Origin: Prevotellaceae bacterium
GTDB taxonomy: Bacteria > Bacteroidota > Bacteroidia > Bacteroidales > Paludibacteraceae
Direction: 5' to 3'
Assembly (NCBI GenBank): GCA_031270565.1
Contig: JAISXJ010000002.1
Coordinates: 1 to 23,215 of the forward strand
DNA: 23,215 bases
How positions within the stretch are numbered: position 1 is the stretch's first letter; every line of letters begins with the position of its first letter. Below are positions 9,601-16,445 of the stretch, one piece after another. Under the pieces are notes generated by a model that was given only the letters and a program-made list of their open reading frames with translations, ran no database searches and had not been told where the DNA came from. The translations under genes were made by a program, and so were the position numbers.

Positions 9601-11649
9601 GAAGTTCAGTTTTACTGGCGTGCCAATGGGGAAGGTACCTCTGATTTGTTACGTGCATTTCTAATTCCTGCACATGTGGATTTGTCCGGAGGCGGAGCTT
9701 TTGGAATGACCCAGTATAACAACACGGCGCCGGCAAACTGGATAGATGTGGGTAACGGTATGCTGAACGGAAAAAGTAACTGGGAACACAGTAGCAGCCT
9801 GTTTGCTCTCGAATCGTCCGGCGACTATAACCTGACATTCTTCTGGAAGAATGACGGTTCGGGAGGCAATCAACCTCCGGCAGCCATTGACAGTGTCAGC
9901 GTAACAGAGCCGGAATCTTGCTACATTCCCATCCTTATGACGCCGAGCAACGTAACGGACACTCAGGCGACCCTGTCATGGGCAAGTAATGCCACAGCAT
10001 GGCACGTGAAAGTAAGTTCCGAACAGTTATCTGCGCCCGAGAACGTTATCGCCAACATCTGTGACACCACAATAACCGGCAGTCCAACGCTACAACTCTC
10101 CTCGTTGTCAAAAACAACGTCCTACTACTGGTATGTGAGAGCCGTATGTCAGGACGGGCAGACGGAATGGTCAGCCGGTAGCTTTGAAACGCCCTGCGGA
10201 GCATATACGATACCGTTTACCGAAGGGTTTGGCAGTGTGCAAATACCGCAATGTTGGTCACGTTACGATAATGTAGCGGCAGAAGACCTGTTTGACGGCT
10301 CAAAAACTTTCACCACTGCCGGAACAGCATGGAAACTCTCATCAGACATACTTCCGGGACAGCATGCCTGGGTTGATTTGTCCTCTTCCGGTATTTACAG
10401 CTGGCTGATAACACCTCCCATTATCTTTCCCTCGAATGGCAGCAAAGTGTCGTTCGATTTGAGGATGGTAAGTCCGAATATTGCCTCAGACAGGTTTATG
10501 GTGGCAGTTTCGCCCGATGCCGGCGCCACGTGGAGTGCAGCGCACGCAACCGTTTGGGATAATCAGGGAGCGCCAAATACGCTGAGTGAGATTGCCTTTG
10601 CGTTGAGCAAAATCAATGTCGATCTTGCCGCTCACAGAGACAAAACTATCCGCATCGCTTTCTATATCGCATCGCCGGACGCCGGTTCTGGTCAGATACA
10701 TTTGGACAATATTCATGTGAGCGCTTTGATGGAATACTCCCGTACGGGGTCAACCTGCCAGGGGTATGACTATAACGGTCATGGTTTTTCCATTCCGACT
10801 GCCGAATTAACGGCAGGAACATACCATTATGAACGTATCGGCGTAAATACCAATGACGCAGACAGCCTGATAAAACTGACGCTAACGGTGCTGCCGAGCG
10901 CCCAAACCAACATTTCTGCGACCATCTGCGAGGGCAGTACATATACCGATAATGGTTTTGAAGAGACTGAAGAGGGTATTCACTATCGTTACATAACGAC
11001 AACGGGTTGCGACAGTGTAGTGAGGCTGCATCTGACCGTTATTCCTGCCGTTACGCACCTGCCTGATGTTACGATTTGTGAGGGCGGTTCCTATACCGGC
11101 AATGGCTTTGTTAACCTGACAAAGGACAGTACATACGAGCGGACGGGCGGCACAGTGCCGTCAACGACCTGCGACAGTATCATCGTTCTGAGGCTTCACG
11201 TAGAGGAAACTGTTCACACGTCGGAGACAATAGAGATTACCGTCAACGATTTGCCGTACATCTACCGTGATATGACAATTCTTGCAGGTACGGTTCCTGA
11301 CAACTATGTATTCACTTTCCACAAGAAAGGGTCGAATGGCTGCGACAGTATTCACACGCTTAATCTGTTGATAGGTACGGGTCTGTCTCACACGAGCGTT
11401 TCCACGCTTAATTTGACGCCTAATCCTGTTCTCCGTGGCGGCGAGGTGCGCGTATCGGTTGATTTCTCCGCAGCAGAACGCAAAGATATGCAGATAGAGA
11501 TATTCAACAGCACAGGTATTCGCGTGCTCTCCCTGCATCCGGACACCGAGCCGATAGTTCTGTCGGGTTTTGACGAGAGTGGCATTTATGTGGTTCGTAT
11601 CACCACCGGTACGCACGGTGTTTACTACGGCAAGTTGGTTGTACAGTAG
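3604..11649 (+). CDS. Giant secreted Fn3-repeat surface protein with T9SS-type C-terminal domain
   Basis: The product has 2681 residues and begins with a signal peptide (about 1-22, ending LSAQ). Eight Fn3 domains start with a conserved cysteine at about residues 183, 460, 735, 1019, 1299, 1567, 1825 and 2106; each carries a late TTYYVYVxAxC-type strand. Between them lie nine jelly-roll, MAM-like or cleaved-adhesin-like modules opening with PYSxxFE or LPxCW. From about 2384 there are three short CEGxxYxxNGF...GCDS repeats plus a degenerate fourth, then from about 2597 a T9SS type A sorting domain with LTPNPV, IFNSTGIRV and GIYVVRI. Such proteins cross the outer membrane through the PorV/Sov apparatus and are usually anchored to the surface or released. 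The ligand is unknown: adhesion, glycan binding and a protease-linked role are all possible. No catalytic motif was recognised. The gene stands alone, with its own promoter and terminator. Confidence 0.9.
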   Translation: MQNTLRLMLTVCTALLTMNLSAQLKAFSDSFESGGLSLWTQAPTTSLNSWEVSNAEMGGGFIPNAHDGAYYARVPSGGTDIVKLITPMTTITALPSPILTFVTAAPPIGAERDTLAIYYRTTTDALWTLIKTVAGSNNWATETCSLVSYLGGATAIQIAFEYRPGNGRGIALDKVAISASPNCSAPSDIRAVSLTSTSVRLAWLHNNAESYYLKVSSSSLNPPDNATADGFDGIAPNTYQNVTGLTPATTYYVYVKAVCEYDDNSAWTAWQFTTACPAKALSYSESFDNSGTALPDCWKGYLVYTREVKKVGNPPLPVCTTAQKYGSSGSSMHLAPVAGNFPNYADYATKVFAVSPPFEVEDITTCNIKFQFYAGGIDHPLHVGVMTNPNDINTFEDLYTILPSAATTWELVERSLSTAVSGGKYIAFMSDATPLASVSGLANYYRLYIDDLVVEPAPECPKATALTAENLTSTGASLTWTGDADKYKIAISTSPMGLPITDITQADIYHSDNITSKPFQIPVALTPKTTYYLYVQLDCDFGEGEWASSTFTTIQTPAIPPYSKGFEDPDENALWTFVNGTQTNKWSIGSATHNGGSKSLYISADDGITNSYNNQVASNVFARRTFSLNADTYIISLDWKANGENNVDNLRIFLAPPTSLVEAGTLLRDGEALPTGWISLSSNNRGQTAWQHLDIVHTVATAGYYDLVLYWKNDDSGGNQPPAAVDNISVVRQSCVGVSALASSSVTANTATVSWTSASSSWHVKVSTSSLSDPDTGTGNILETSVTSSTLPLTVLSPVTTYYVYVQADCGTDDVSLWSNISFTTLCGVMPFPFSQNFAASTFPPACWERRSGLASSVLSGGNLPASADISWQRNSTNNGITGAHATLNVYNSVNEWLITPPILLNVDSELTFDLALTNAPDGGVSQHIGNQPDDRFLVIVSTDEGTTWTSANVTEWNNAATGHYAYDQIPNTGQKAVVDLSPYTGQTVKIAFYGESTQHNGDNSVHIGNISVHTVPSCRFVSNTTVENITETTATLTFVPAGVETAWQVALGAPGFDPDGVDVTPIDITATTHQLTELTPATGYALYVRANCGSGEYGQWIFQPVLFRTKVAPAGVPYSNDFENDTENNSWLFTTAPNSWSIGTAAFHNGKKGLYVHNAAGNYTYDATSSTSFAYRQFNLPAGEGRISFDWKSKGSTGTDLLPYFALFRVFLVPASETLLVDDNIKSQLGYTPTGWIDLGDNTLCLLDDWKSWTKDFTVETAGLYNLVFLWINEIFNHFPPPAAIDDITLNVRPVRPCAIPAGLSVSRITSEGARVVWSKTASKYDIKISATPIDPETVTAELIEDIEDGYFDVYGRQPNTTYYIYVRAYCGETDGYGYWSDALKFTTSCAEHSVPYTEHFNTSGSGMGAVPDCWRVVANTSGIVPPETYTFSYLPYCSAEESSDGDNYSLRMYAYYDADNNTSTKAFAVLPPFSADLSALQMEFSSYSSSANAKLSIGVLEDVADISTFEPLTDIDLNAWKTQKVKFNTYEGEGKFIAFLVNGDISSQTYTTYIDGIKVDSIRDCQAPINPRVTDITDVSARIVWESLSQLDTVWQVQVSTVYVENVEDADTITNFVANKVVRNTRETVITGLYPQKTYFVYLRTICEDGNAYSARYPYTVQFTTECVHETYPYTQSFEGFGVGTGTLPECWKAGGTTETKPYCSSTVKYAGTAALYFKSTDTNRSYATLPAMSNAISAAQLYFTGYRATGTGSFSVGVMTDPADYATFEAVATIVPSATSVWEDLTVSFESYSGTGKYIALVASGIGEFYIDNVILEPAPTCQRPKNLKVTAVSVTSATVIWEAVGTPVGYEVTYGPAGFDPTVSGTLQSAATTSAVLTGLHDLTAYDVYVRAICGVNDTSAWRGLASFITLPAPATVPFRTCFENATENTAWFFSGSNSTGGENTNKWRFGTAAAKEGTTGLYISNNNRDNTYSILANVSYAYAYRTMTLTSGVYEVQFYWRANGEGTSDLLRAFLIPAHVDLSGGGAFGMTQYNNTAPANWIDVGNGMLNGKSNWEHSSSLFALESSGDYNLTFFWKNDGSGGNQPPAAIDSVSVTEPESCYIPILMTPSNVTDTQATLSWASNATAWHVKVSSEQLSAPENVIANICDTTITGSPTLQLSSLSKTTSYYWYVRAVCQDGQTEWSAGSFETPCGAYTIPFTEGFGSVQIPQCWSRYDNVAAEDLFDGSKTFTTAGTAWKLSSDILPGQHAWVDLSSSGIYSWLITPPIIFPSNGSKVSFDLRMVSPNIASDRFMVAVSPDAGATWSAAHATVWDNQGAPNTLSEIAFALSKINVDLAAHRDKTIRIAFYIASPDAGSGQIHLDNIHVSALMEYSRTGSTCQGYDYNGHGFSIPTAELTAGTYHYERIGVNTNDADSLIKLTLTVLPSAQTNISATICEGSTYTDNGFEETEEGIHYRYITTTGCDSVVRLHLTVIPAVTHLPDVTICEGGSYTGNGFVNLTKDSTYERTGGTVPSTTCDSIIVLRLHVEETVHTSETIEITVNDLPYIYRDMTILAGTVPDNYVFTFHKKGSNGCDSIHTLNLLIGTGLSHTSVSTLNLTPNPVLRGGEVRVSVDFSAAERKDMQIEIFNSTGIRVLSLHPDTEPIVLSGFDESGIYVVRITTGTHGVYYGKLVVQ

Positions 11650-11692
11650 CCTCTTGTTCCCTGATTCCTGCCAAAAGAACATTCAACAAACA

Positions 11693-11718
11693 AAAAGCCC
11701 CCAGCGACGGGGGCTTTT
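11693..11718. terminator. Bidirectional terminator between the Fn3 gene and aroA
   Basis: A perfect 10-bp stem, AAAAGCCCCC (11693-11702) and GGGGGCTTTT (11709-11718), closes the loop AGCGAC. It lies between convergent genes, 44 nt after the Fn3 stop and 54 nt after the aroA stop, with T or A runs on both sides, so it can serve both. Confidence 0.88.
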
Positions 11719-11771
11719 GTTTTGGTGGCAGTTGTTAGCTTCCTCTCTGTCGGCAGAGAACGCGGGAGCTG

Positions 11772-12935
11772 TCAGTCTTCAAATAGTTCCCAGAAGTCCG
11801 GATAGGATTTATCCACTACGGATGGCATATTCACAACAACCGATCTATTCAGATGGAGAGGTGCGAATGCCATTGCTATGCGATGGTCGTTGTGGGGATC
11901 AATCTGTGGCAGATGGTGTACGGGAGTATATTTGCCCTGCCAGACCAACATATCCGGCGTCGGCTGGTGAAGCTGATAGCCGCATTTCTGTAATTCACTC
12001 ATCAGAACTTCGACACGCGCACTCTCCTTGTATTGCAACTGGATGATGCCTGTCATACAAAAAGGAATTTTAAGTGCGCAGCAGAGGACGGTAAAGGTGG
12101 GAACCAGATCCGGACAGTCTTGAAAATTATAGGCAAATGACGTAATTGTCGAAGAACAGGCTTCTATCCGTACACCGTCGGGGGTCTGTGTTGTGGCAAC
12201 GCCAAAAGGCTCGAAAAGGGTTGAGACAATACGGTCGCCTTGCAGACTGTCCACGTTCAGATTTTTAAGCAGTATCTTTCCCTGCTTTTGTATCGCCAGA
12301 ATGGAATACCAGTAAGACGCTGCCGTCCAGTCGTATTCCACGATTTGTACAGGTGTATATTTGCCTTCAGCCACCGAAACAGTCCGACCCTGCACCGTAA
12401 CCGCAATGCCGTTCCGTTGCATCAATGCCGCTGTCATGTCAATGTACGATTTTGACGTCGGCTCGCCTATAACCTCTATGGTAAGTCCGTTAGACAAACG
12501 GGGCGCAATCAGCATCAGGGCAGAAACAAACTGACTGCTGTACGAGGCATCTATCTGCACCTTTCCGCCGGCAAGCGATTGGCCGATAATTTCCATCGGC
12601 GCAAAACCTTCCTGACCAAGATACCTAATCTTTGCGCCGAGACTTTTGAGAGCATCTACCAACGGCGCTATCGGACGTTCATAGATACGCTCCACCCCTG
12701 TGATTTTCCGGCGTCCCGAATGAAACGACATATATGCCGTCAAAAAACGTAATGCCGTCCCAGATGCGCCAACATTAATTCTCGTCGCCGGCACTGACAA
12801 CGCCTGAGCCATTATTTGTGTGTCAGCACAGGCTTTAACAAATATCGGCAAAGAGGCTTTACCGACTAAAGCATCTATGACCAATATTCTGTTCGCAAGA
12901 CTTTTGGAAATAGGTAACTCTATTATGCCATTCAT
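11772..12935 (-). CDS. aroA: 3-phosphoshikimate 1-carboxyvinyltransferase (EPSP synthase)
   Basis: AroA joins phosphoenolpyruvate to shikimate 3-phosphate in the chorismate pathway. The 387-residue product is short for the family (427 in E. coli); part of the difference is at the N terminus, which begins MNGIIELPISKS directly at the K11-S12...R16 substrate motif. Other expected elements are VGASGTALRFLTA (55-67), R87 in ERPIAPLV, SYSSQF (131-136), PTSKSY (159-164), the catalytic DCPDLVP (D276), YKESARV (302-308), DHR (350-352) and K376 in VVDKSYPDFW. The usual KETDR motif reads KESAR here, replacing the family aspartate by alanine. It lies 33 nt behind the DUF6242-like gene on the same strand, so the two are probably cotranscribed. 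The assignment is firm; full activity is likely but unproven. Confidence 0.93.
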   Translation of the reverse strand: MNGIIELPISKSLANRILVIDALVGKASLPIFVKACADTQIMAQALSVPATRINVGASGTALRFLTAYMSFHSGRRKITGVERIYERPIAPLVDALKSLGAKIRYLGQEGFAPMEIIGQSLAGGKVQIDASYSSQFVSALMLIAPRLSNGLTIEVIGEPTSKSYIDMTAALMQRNGIAVTVQGRTVSVAEGKYTPVQIVEYDWTAASYWYSILAIQKQGKILLKNLNVDSLQGDRIVSTLFEPFGVATTQTPDGVRIEACSSTITSFAYNFQDCPDLVPTFTVLCCALKIPFCMTGIIQLQYKESARVEVLMSELQKCGYQLHQPTPDMLVWQGKYTPVHHLPQIDPHNDHRIAMAFAPLHLNRSVVVNMPSVVDKSYPDFWELFED

Positions 12936-12968
12936 AAGAATGTTTTTTGAGAAAAAACAAACAGAAAT

Positions 12969-14267
12969 TTACTTCAACAAAAAGAGTTTTTCGTTTTTAC
13001 GTCCTCTCCATACATCCTTTATAAATCCAACGGAAGTACGTCCGGAAACGATGAAGATTGTGTACTTTTCTTCATTTACGGCAATTTGTGCATCATATCG
13101 CGGCACAAACAGGGAACTGATTGTCTCTTTGTCCTGCGGGAGCGTCCAGGTGATGCCGAAAGAGCGTGACACCCACTGTATGTCGTTGGCAAGCCCCGAA
13201 GCGTCGCGTCCTCCGAAGAGCATCAGCAGACTGTCATACTGCACCACAGCGACGCCTTCTCGCGGCGTGAACGGGACGCCGTTAGATGCCAGATTTGCCC
13301 AGTAACGTCCGTTTTCGGAAGACCAGACTGTGTTCAGCAGAGCGCCGTTACCATCTTTCCCTCCAACCACAAACACACGCGGCACGCCACTCTGACTTGT
13401 CCCGACGTAGATTCCGGCGCCCGTTATCGGGAATGGCGAAGGCAATTCGCCGATGCCGGTAAAGGCAAGCGTTGAGTCTGCCTCCGCAACAAACAGAGCC
13501 GACCCGCTTCCGCCAAGGGCATAAAGTTTGTCATTCATCGCAAAAAGCAGGTTGGAAACGGCTACGCCGGATGCCGGTCTGGTGTTCCATGTTTGTCCGT
13601 CGGTGGAGAAATAGGCGACGTTATTGTGGAGAGCAATCAGCTGTTCGGAGAATTTGACGATATAACGTATATCAAAAGCGGCAGGCAGTCCGCTCACTGT
13701 CGATGCCGTCCAGGTGATGCCGTCGGCGCTGCGGTGAAGCGCGATATGATCGTTCCCTTCGTCAACAAAAAGCAGCAGCTCGCCGTTGAAATGCACAAGT
13801 TTTTCAACCGTAACCGCTCCGGTATAGACCTGCGAATTAATCCCTGTCCAGATGTACAGGTAGGGGTCTATCTGATGAATACGCAAATCAAGGCTATAGG
13901 TTTTAACCGTTTCACCATCCTGTGCGACGGTTTGAATGGTTACCAGCTCCGAAAGATTAAGCGTGTCATTCGTGGTAAAGACAATGGAATCATTGATGAT
14001 GACAGCGCTTAACGATTCCCCCACAACGGTAACAATCACGGAATCCAGTTGACTCTGGTAGGGCAGCGAATCTACATTGTAGATGACATTATTAGTATTG
14101 TCAATGGTAAATGTTTGTGTGCCGAACGTGCCTTGACCGGCATTTGCCAGTGAGAATGTTATAATATTGGGATTGGAAGAGATGCCTGTTTCTTCGGTAT
14201 TCAAACAGGACACGCCGGTCAGACAAACCGACGTCAAAAGAACTGATGACAAAAAGAAATTTTTCAT
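12969..14267 (-). CDS. DUF6242-like putative lipoprotein
   Basis: The 432-residue product begins MKNFFLSSVLLTSVCLTGVSC, a signal peptide with a lipobox (LTGVSC, lipidated C21), so it is probably a lipoprotein exported across the inner membrane. An N-terminal beta-rich segment (about 25-135) precedes a region of repeated beta-propeller-like blades with RSADGITW, FSTDGQTW, FVVGGKDGNG, SSENGRYWANL and MLFGGRDASG (about 140-425), reminiscent of Kelch or BNR repeats. The overall plan matches the Bacteroidales DUF6242 family as I recall it. Function is unknown. I chose the ATG at 14267 over an in-frame TTG at 14297 because the TTG lies inside the -7 box and would not be transcribed. aroA follows after 33 nt. 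Confidence 0.75.
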   Translation of the reverse strand: MKNFFLSSVLLTSVCLTGVSCLNTEETGISSNPNIITFSLANAGQGTFGTQTFTIDNTNNVIYNVDSLPYQSQLDSVIVTVVGESLSAVIINDSIVFTTNDTLNLSELVTIQTVAQDGETVKTYSLDLRIHQIDPYLYIWTGINSQVYTGAVTVEKLVHFNGELLLFVDEGNDHIALHRSADGITWTASTVSGLPAAFDIRYIVKFSEQLIALHNNVAYFSTDGQTWNTRPASGVAVSNLLFAMNDKLYALGGSGSALFVAEADSTLAFTGIGELPSPFPITGAGIYVGTSQSGVPRVFVVGGKDGNGALLNTVWSSENGRYWANLASNGVPFTPREGVAVVQYDSLLMLFGGRDASGLANDIQWVSRSFGITWTLPQDKETISSLFVPRYDAQIAVNEEKYTIFIVSGRTSVGFIKDVWRGRKNEKLFLLK

Positions 14268-14294
14268 ACGAAATAGATTAAAAAAAACGACGTG

Positions 14295-14302
14295 CAAAGG
14301 TA
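14295..14302 (-). promoter_or_regulatory. -7 promoter box for the DUF6242-aroA unit
   Basis: The minus strand reads TACCTTTG then C, a perfect TAnnTTTG. The predicted start point near 14288 leaves about 20 nt before the ATG at 14267. The region directly upstream is the end of an inverted-repeat element (14303-14538), and the expected -33 TTTG is absent. Confidence 0.65.
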
Positions 14303-14538
14303 CACCTTTTTTAATTATTAGAGTGTAGAGTGTAGTTATTAGTGAATAATATTTTTCGGGCTTTTATTTCTCTGTGTCTCTCTGTGTGTTCTCTGTATAA
14401 CTCCGTGCAACAAGAAACTTGGCAACGCTCGCTGCTGAATTTCACAGAGAAGCACAGAGGTTTCACAGAGTTACACAGAGATTTGTCCTTGCGAGACAGT
14501 ATTATTCACTAAAAACTACACTCTAATAACTAAAAAAG
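14303..14538. repeat. Palindromic MITE-like element 1
   Basis: The left arm (14303-14353) and right arm (14499-14538) are inverted copies built on TTATTAGAGTGTAG and TTAGTGAATAAT. Inside them a second, looser inverted repeat pairs CTCTGTGT-type tracts (about 14370-14400) with ACACAGAG-type tracts (about 14443-14482). There is no ORF. The arms match those of the element at 16446-16790. Target-site duplications are not obvious. This accounts for most of the gap between the DUF6242-like and FISUMP genes. Confidence 0.6.
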
Positions 14539-14559
14539 CCCCCATCTCCGGAGGCTTTT
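14534..14559 (-). terminator. Terminator of the FISUMP gene
   Basis: On the minus strand AAAAGCCTCC pairs with GGGGGCTTTT around a short loop, with one imperfect pair, followed by six Ts. It begins 25 nt beyond the stop codon, just after a run of eight Cs. It overlaps the right arm of the palindromic element. Confidence 0.75.
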
Positions 14560-14571
14560 CTGTTTGTTTGA

Positions 14572-14579
14572 GGGGGGGG
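14572..14579. repeat. G8/C8 homopolymer tract
   Basis: Eight Gs on the plus strand lie directly behind the stop codon of the FISUMP gene. With the next four bases they make a 12-nt stretch of only G and C (14572-14583). Homopolymers of this length are prone to slippage, but here the tract is outside the coding frame. Confidence 0.8.
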
Positions 14580-14583
14580 CGGC

Positions 14584-15963
14584 TTATTCCTTCACACACC
14601 TGATACTATAGCCCATCGCACGCGCATATGAGTAGTGCACGATCACCCGATCATTGGCGAAGTACAGGCAGAATGCTTTCTCTGAATTAATTGTACTGCT
14701 CCAGTAGTACCCGGGGCCGTTGGTGTACACCGCACCATTTGCCGTAGAGCGGTATCCGGCGGCAGGAAAGAAAAAGAGAGGCTCGGGAGCAGCAGCTTCG
14801 TAAAGAGGTTCTGTACCGCTATTGTAACCCGTTGCAGCCTCCCAGTCATCTGTTTTGTAAACAGCGTAACCGCCTAACGCGCCTTGAGAAGTACCCCAAC
14901 CAACATCGGATGCTTTACCCCCTTTGACACGTACCCAGGTCAAGGGGGCGCTACCCGAACTGGTAGTAGCTTGACCTGTTGATGTTGTCGTAATAGTAAT
15001 AGTATTATTATTACCAGAATAATTACTCGGATTCCAGTCGTAATTAACAAGCCGTTCCCATTCGTCCTGAGTAGGAACGCGCCATCCGGCGCCCATTGAG
15101 GCACAGGGATTGTTGGCAGAGATTGCCCAGTCTGTGTTTTGATAATATTTGCCGTCCAAGGTGTAAAGAACACCTTTACCGGAAGTTTCAGTTCCTATAG
15201 CCACACCGTTACCCCAAAGGTCATCCTTTCTTGTACGCCAATTATTATCGTTGTCAGTTCCGTCTTCGTCTTTTCCTATAATATAGTGTCCGTATTTTTG
15301 GTCTGTAGCAGATTTACTGTAACCTCCGGTATTATCTATCACCTGTCCGGTGGTAGCATCCAAATCAGTAGGGGCTGAAAGCGCTCCGTAAGTTGTATAT
15401 GAAGCAGCATCCCGTTTTTCATGTCCGTCAGCTATACGTCCCCATTGGTAGAGGTCGCCCCAAACATTAACAGCTTCGGCAGTGGAACAGTTAGCCAGAT
15501 ATTCAATCTGTTTCTTGGGCGTGTCGTAAGCAGGGTCAGCGCCAAGATTGTAAGGGGCAAAGGTTATGGCATGTTCAGGCTTGCCGATTTTATTCCATTG
15601 ATTACCGTTCCAGACATAAATGCCTTTACCAAACTTGGCAACGCCGGCAAGTTGAGGCGCTAACTGCAATCCTTCATAATTGTTGTAAACGATAGCTCCG
15701 GTGAGTTCAATGTTTACATCGTCATTTACTCCGACAGAAATACCCGAAAACAGGTTGGTACCGACAGGAATCTTATCTAAATCAATAATACTTACACTGG
15801 AGAGCGCCAGACCTCCCTTAACGCCGTTTTGCGGGTTCAAATCTACAATTGCCCCTGCTTTGGGCAGGTCGCTGCCGCCGATAGTTACCTGCGCCGCAGA
15901 AAATGAAGTGCCGCTTAAAAGCCCTGCAAAAAGGACTGAGAAAAGAAAATTGTTAGTTTTCAT
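14584..15963 (-). CDS. Exported FISUMP-domain protein (paralogue A)
   Basis: The 459-residue product has a signal peptide (about 1-24, ending SFSAAQ), then VTIGGSDLPKAGAIVDLN, a short N-terminal module found in many Bacteroidales surface proteins, and KGIYVWNGNQWNKIG (113-127). The C-terminal half (about 137-459) matches the Fibrobacter succinogenes major paralogous domain (FISUMP, TIGR02145): APYNLGAD, VWGDLYQWGR, GWRVPTQDEWERL (293-305), FFPAAGYR, YYWSSTINSEKAFCLYF and the terminal GYSIRCVKE. This domain is related to C-type-lectin-like folds, so binding rather than catalysis is a fair guess. A threonine-rich low-complexity insertion lies at about 318-337. No T9SS tail is visible. The gene has a 5' leader of about 470 nt shared with the paralogue at 22813, and its N-terminal 130 residues align with that copy. 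Confidence 0.8.
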   Translation of the reverse strand: MKTNNFLFSVLFAGLLSGTSFSAAQVTIGGSDLPKAGAIVDLNPQNGVKGGLALSSVSIIDLDKIPVGTNLFSGISVGVNDDVNIELTGAIVYNNYEGLQLAPQLAGVAKFGKGIYVWNGNQWNKIGKPEHAITFAPYNLGADPAYDTPKKQIEYLANCSTAEAVNVWGDLYQWGRIADGHEKRDAASYTTYGALSAPTDLDATTGQVIDNTGGYSKSATDQKYGHYIIGKDEDGTDNDNNWRTRKDDLWGNGVAIGTETSGKGVLYTLDGKYYQNTDWAISANNPCASMGAGWRVPTQDEWERLVNYDWNPSNYSGNNNTITITTTSTGQATTSSGSAPLTWVRVKGGKASDVGWGTSQGALGGYAVYKTDDWEAATGYNSGTEPLYEAAAPEPLFFFPAAGYRSTANGAVYTNGPGYYWSSTINSEKAFCLYFANDRVIVHYSYARAMGYSIRCVKE

Positions 15964-16091
15964 AAAAAAACATGTTTTAAATTAATTGATAGATATAGTT
16001 GAAAAATAAAAGGACAATAGCAATAGAGCGCTTTCTTTGTGCATCCCTTGCGTCTTTGCGGTAAAAATATTTAACCGCAAGGCACGCAAGA

Positions 16092-16145
16092 CTTGTCCCG
16101 CCAAAGCGGGAGTTTTTTCGCAATGCTTGTCCCGCCTTAGCGGGA
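16092..16145. repeat. Two inserted CCCGC/GCGGG micro-palindromes
   Basis: CTTGTCCCGCCAAAGCGGG (about 16092-16110) and CTTGTCCCGCCTTAGCGGG (about 16126-16144) are near-identical 19-nt units whose arms CCCGC and GCGGG pair. Neither is present at the matching place in the other leader (22665-22695), while flanking sequence is shared, so they look like insertions in copy A. They differ in the loop. Confidence 0.7.
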
Positions 16146-16163
16146 GGGCGCAATAACAGACAA

Positions 16164-16197
16164 CGGCAACCCTCCAGACCATTCCGAAAGGTTACCG
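16164..16197 (-). ncRNA. Conserved leader hairpin, copy A
   Basis: On the transcribed strand CGGTAACC pairs with GGTTGCCG around an 18-nt loop. The equivalent in copy B (22621-22654) is CGGCAATC with GGTTGCCG. The two base differences in the left arm are each C to T or T to C facing G, so all eight pairs survive as Watson-Crick or G-U pairs. Confidence 0.6.
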
Positions 16198-16435
16198 TGA
16201 TATATGTATATGGCAAGAAGACGCTAAAAAACGTCGCGCTACTAAGTATAAACTGAAAAGTTTTTAATAAATGATAAGCCCTTGAATACAAGGAGTTAAG
16301 GCGAATACGGGGGGGGGCTTTTGTAACGAGCTTACTTTTAGGCGATTGAACCGTCTAATCTGAAAAAATGGTGAATATAGAACCCCAGATGTAAGCATCT
16401 TTTTGTATTGATTTTAGATGTGTATAAGAACGGGG

Positions 16436-16443
16436 CAAAGATA
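16436..16443 (-). promoter_or_regulatory. -7 promoter box of FISUMP paralogue A
   Basis: The minus strand reads TATCTTTG then CC, a perfect TAnnTTTG, identical to the box at 22375-22382. The preceding sequence on that strand, CTAATAACTAAAAGTAT, is the end of the inverted-repeat element at 16446-16790. Confidence 0.65.
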
Positions 16444-16445
16444 AT

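Larger units (their letters stand above)
15964..16435 (-). promoter_or_regulatory. Long conserved 5' leader, copy A
   Basis: From the predicted start near 16429 to the ATG at 15963 runs an untranslated leader of about 466 nt. It aligns over nearly its whole length with the leader at 22383-22812. Landmarks shared by both, in transcript order, are an ACATCTAAAATCA stretch, GTAAGCTCGTTACAAAAG followed by C9 (16309-16317), CCTTAACTCCTTGTATTCA, a hairpin at 16164-16197, an AT-looped hairpin made by TTGCGGT/ACCGCAA, and ATCTATCAATTAATTTAAAA just before the ATG. Copy A carries two extra 20-nt palindromes. Function is unknown: a regulatory RNA element is possible, and so is a mobile promoter and leader cassette. 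Confidence 0.75.

Noticed and set aside
14268..14297. Upstream TTG start for the DUF6242-like protein.
   Set aside because: It overlaps the -7 box, and the ATG at 14267 gives a clean lipoprotein signal peptide.
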